A stretch of DNA of 64,000 nucleotides from Climacium dendroides (lineage: Eukaryota > Streptophyta > Bryopsida > Hypnales > Climaciaceae), in assembly GCA_950106755.1 (NCBI GenBank), contig OX467087.1, positions 15,628,047 through 15,692,046 on the forward strand, read 5' to 3'. The first letter of the stretch is position 1. Each line of letters begins with the position of its first letter. Position numbers and translations under genes: made by a program. This document shows, piece by piece, positions 63,401 to 64,000 of the stretch. A model generated the notes under the pieces. It had not been told where the DNA came from. It did no database searches and saw only the letters and a list, made by a program, of their open reading frames with translations.

Positions 63401-64000
63401 AGATTGAATTAGAATGAACTTTGAATAAAGAAGTACAAAAATAAATAAATCATAACAAGGACATTTTCACATTACATGTACTCCAATGGCCTTGAACTAA
63501 GACTATATTATTAAAAGAATTGTGCACAAAAAAAATTATTACTAAATAATAATAGGACTAAGGCTTTTTCTTTGCCAAGAAAACATCCCAAACTACCATT
63601 TCTATTGCAAAGAGTTAAAAATTTTGAAAATTGTTTTTTTTTTGCACATCTAACCTCACTAGTATGAAAATGTATAGAATAAATTTCAAAATTTTTGATC
63701 AAATAGATTGTATGATATCTACATTTAAAGTGAAGAAAACAATTTTTTTGACACATTATGGGACTAGATTTTTTGCATTGCAAAGTTTTAAATCCTTATA
63801 GCAGGAATTGAGTTGAGAGTCTAGGAAAAAATATTATTTCAAAAAAACTTCATTTTTATTCTTAAAAAAAATTTGTTAAGTAGAAGTAGATATTAGATAG
63901 AAGGAAAATTTAAATTATTAATATTTCTAAGATGGAATTAAAACATACTAATTCCAATGGTGAGATTGTTCTAGCAAGCAAACTAAACCATGTAGTATTT
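60434..64000. other. AT-rich gene-free right flank
   Basis: No gene was recognised. The sequence is A/T-dominated with many homopolymer runs. The last roughly 220 bp (about 63.78-64.0 kb) is an inverted copy of the repeat at 25.85-26.07 and 27.15-27.33 kb (shared complement of ATTAATAATTTAG and GGAATTAGT) and continues past the window edge. Confidence 0.5.

Overview
The window looks like nuclear DNA of a land plant or close streptophyte relative. It has sparse multi-exon genes with GT..AG introns, long AT-rich intergenic stretches full of decayed repeats, a plant-type HMGB gene, and CACTA and MULE-class transposons. I cannot name the species. The gene content (alveolin-like repeats, a WRKY-GCM1/SWIM transposase, a ParB-methylase fusion) leans towards a seed-free plant, but that is inference.

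Layout. 1-1.14 kb: the 5' part of a minus-strand gene whose product carries valine/proline/charged repeats like alveolins; it runs off the left edge. 1.95-13.5 kb: a distinctive island with two plus-strand genes. The first (about 2.93-7.34 kb, ten inferred exons) fuses a ParB-like domain (DGNHRR motif) to a C-terminal DNA-methyltransferase-like domain, the order seen in prophage ParB-methylase proteins. It carries two in-frame stops and degenerate catalytic motifs. The second (9.305-13.084 kb, one intron, 1185 aa, open) is a MULE-type DDE transposase with an N-terminal WRKY-GCM1-like zinc finger and a C-terminal SWIM finger. Nine copies of an 18-bp GC-rich palindrome (consensus CCTCTCGGnnCCGAGAGG) lie upstream of, between and downstream of these genes, and I saw none elsewhere in the window. 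The likeliest reading is one mobile element, or its remains, that pairs a transposase with a captured ParB-methylase and has its own palindromic sites.

13.5-49 kb: AT-rich repeat sea without convincing intact genes. It holds degenerate dispersed repeat families, short TTAA-flanked elements starting CCC, tandem duplications, two further sets of GC-rich palindromic repeats (32.45 and 37.73 kb), an 82-bp-arm foldback (43.85 kb), and a 2,144-bp nonautonomous CACTA element with 3-bp target duplication (45.641-47.784 kb). The CACTA element sits in a decayed leucine-rich gene on the minus strand.

49.5-54.8 kb: a GC-rich gene neighbourhood with one clear gene, a six-coding-exon minus-strand HMGB protein of 162 aa (51.100-52.288 kb). 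Its 5' leader probably starts near 53.2-53.3 kb in a CpG-rich promoter region.

54.8-64 kb: AT-rich again, with a 272-bp TTAA-type element containing a 69-bp tandem duplication, a possible 2.25-kb TTAA-ended element, and further copies of the dispersed families.
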